A stretch of DNA of 5,574 nucleotides from an uncultured Streptococcus sp. (GTDB lineage: Bacteria; Bacillota; Bacilli; Lactobacillales; Aerococcaceae), in NCBI GenBank assembly GCA_916049935.1, contig CAJZJI010000068.1, positions 1 through 5,574 on the forward strand, in the 5' to 3' direction. Under the pieces are notes generated by a model. The model was not told the DNA's origin. It saw only the letters and a program-made list of their open reading frames with translations, and made no database searches. Position numbers and translations under genes: made by a program. Of this stretch, positions 4,323 through 5,574 are shown piece after piece. How positions within the stretch are numbered: the stretch's first letter is position 1; the number at the start of each line of letters is the position of its first letter.

Positions 4323-5574
4323 ATGAATTCCATCCAAGAATTTTGGAAACTATTATTAGAACACTTTGAAAAAACAAATTCCGAATTTACCTTTAATCAC
4401 TGGATTAAACCAGCTGAACCGATTCGAATTGAACAAAATATTCTCTATATTAAAGTGCCTTCTAAGACATTTGCGAGATATTGGCAAGATAACCTCATTA
4501 GAGACATTATGGAAATTGGATATGATTACTTCAGACAATCTTTTGAACCACGTTTTATCGATTCAGAAGATGAAGGTCCAGTAAACACTCCATTCCACCA
4601 AGGAGTCGAAGAAATTCAACCGAATATTCCTGAAGCTCCAACAATGGTTGCCATCGAGGAAGACTCGCATTTGAATCCTAAATATACATTTGAAACCTTT
4701 ATTATTGGTAAAGGAAACCAAATGGCCACGGCTGCCGCGCATTACGTTGCGGATAATCCTGGTAATACTTACAACCCTCTTTTCTTCTATGGAGGTGTAG
4801 GTCTTGGAAAAACTCATTTAATGCAAGCCATTGGGAATAAATATAAGAAGAGCCATCCAAACGCACGTGTCAAATACGTGACGAGTGAAGAGTTTATGAA
4901 TGAAATGATTGCTTCGATTGGATCGAAAACACCGCAAGAGTTCCGCAATCGTTACCGTAATGTGGATATCTTACTAGTCGATGATATTCAATTCTTAGCG
5001 AAAAAAGAAGCGACTCAAGAAGAGTTCTTCCATACATTTAATGCGCTTTTCAATAACCAAAAACAAATCGTATTAACGAGTGACCGTCAACCAACGGAAA
5101 TTAAAGAATTACAAGAACGTCTCGTATCTCGTTTCGTATCTGGTTTATCCGTAGATATTACGCCACCAGACTTAGAAACAAGAATTGCGATTTTACAAAA
5201 TAAAGCCACTTCTCTTGGCTTTAATATTCCAATTGAAGTGTTGAGTTATGTCGCAGGTCATATTCAATCAAACGTCCGTGAATTAGAAGGAGCATTAATG
5301 CGTCTTCAAGCGTACTCAGTTATGGTCGGACAAGATATTTCAACAGACTTAGCTGCAGAAGCGTTACAATCGTTCCTTCCGGGAGGCGACGAGAAGCTTC
5401 TTACAGTTCATGATATCCAAAGCGCCGTTGCGAAATACTACAATATTACAGTAGAAGATATTAAAGGAAAGAAAAGAACGAAGACGATGGTTCAACCGCG
5501 TCAAATCGCGATGTATCTTTCTCGTGAATTAACACGTGTTTCTCTTCAAAAAATTGGTGCTGATTTTGGTCGTG
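4323..5574 (+). CDS. dnaA: Chromosomal replication initiator DnaA (3' end cut by window)
   Basis: An AAA+ ATPase that binds DnaA boxes, melts the origin and helps load the replicative helicase. 417 codons are present; the family usually has about 445-460, so only the end of domain IV is missing. Domain I (1-80) starts with the typical FW-x-LLE helix and contains FNHWIKP. Domain II (about 81-115) is an acidic, variable linker. Domain III (about 118-345) has NPKYTFETFIIGKGN, Walker A GGVGLGKT (157-164), Walker B LLVDDIQF (217-224), sensor I LTSDRQP (251-257), the arginine finger in ERLVSRF (R270) and sensor II NVRELEGAL (R319). Domain IV (from about 350) shows the KTMVQPRQIAMYLSREL helix. The window stops at IGADFGR, just before the expected DHTTV DNA-contact motif. 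The gene diverges from rpmH and sits beside a DnaA-box cluster. Confidence 0.98.
   Translation, partial: MNSIQEFWKLLLEHFEKTNSEFTFNHWIKPAEPIRIEQNILYIKVPSKTFARYWQDNLIRDIMEIGYDYFRQSFEPRFIDSEDEGPVNTPFHQGVEEIQPNIPEAPTMVAIEEDSHLNPKYTFETFIIGKGNQMATAAAHYVADNPGNTYNPLFFYGGVGLGKTHLMQAIGNKYKKSHPNARVKYVTSEEFMNEMIASIGSKTPQEFRNRYRNVDILLVDDIQFLAKKEATQEEFFHTFNALFNNQKQIVLTSDRQPTEIKELQERLVSRFVSGLSVDITPPDLETRIAILQNKATSLGFNIPIEVLSYVAGHIQSNVRELEGALMRLQAYSVMVGQDISTDLAAEALQSFLPGGDEKLLTVHDIQSAVAKYYNITVEDIKGKKRTKTMVQPRQIAMYLSRELTRVSLQKIGADFGR

Noticed and set aside
3948..4333. Open frames on both strands across the DnaA-box region
   Set aside because: They read through the DnaA boxes, the dnaA promoter and the start of dnaA, and lack ribosome binding sites.
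4356..4817. Other frames within the 5' part of dnaA
   Set aside because: The dnaA frame encodes all expected domains without interruption; these are shadows.

Overview
The window is the left flank of a chromosomal replication-origin region from a low-GC Gram-positive bacterium. The evidence is gene content and order (dnaA diverging from rpmH-rnpA-yidC-jag), strong AGGAGG ribosome binding sites, AT-rich intergenic DNA and a lipoprotein-type YidC. The protein sequences look like Lactobacillales, perhaps Carnobacteriaceae or a relative. That placement is an impression from the sequences, not a test.

Layout, left to right. Positions 1-121 hold no gene. They contain a transcription terminator and an AT-rich palindrome. 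Positions 122-1194 (minus strand) are a two-gene unit: a PlcR/Rgg-like XRE-TPR regulator, then a 69-residue acidic protein of unknown function whose ribosome binding site lies in the regulator's last codons. Positions 1195-1505 hold no convincing gene, but contain the regulator promoter, a perfect 7-1-7 Fur-like palindrome with promoter-like elements around it, and the jag terminator. Positions 1506-3790 (minus strand) carry rpmH, rnpA, yidC and jag, read right to left. rpmH has a consensus promoter, and a strong intrinsic terminator begins inside its stop codon, before rnpA. Positions 3791-4322 are the divergent rpmH/dnaA intergenic region with a cluster of DnaA boxes and the dnaA promoter. 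Positions 4323-5574 (plus strand) are the first 417 codons of dnaA, cut by the window end within the DNA-binding domain.

How it works together: DnaA binds the intergenic boxes, probably for origin function and for repression of its own promoter, because one box overlaps the -35. The leftward operon makes ribosomal protein L34, the RNase P protein, the YidC membrane insertase and the RNA-binding protein Jag/KhpB. All genes run away from the origin, codirectional with the replication forks. The regulator pair lies beyond a strong terminator and is a separate transcription unit. It is the accessory part of the window, occupying the place where mnmE often follows jag in related bacteria.

No mobile element, CRISPR array, tRNA or rRNA was seen. 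The least explained items are the regulator/small-protein pair with its Fur-like site, the terminator inside the rpmH stop codon, and three similarly arranged convergent DnaA-box pairs in the origin.
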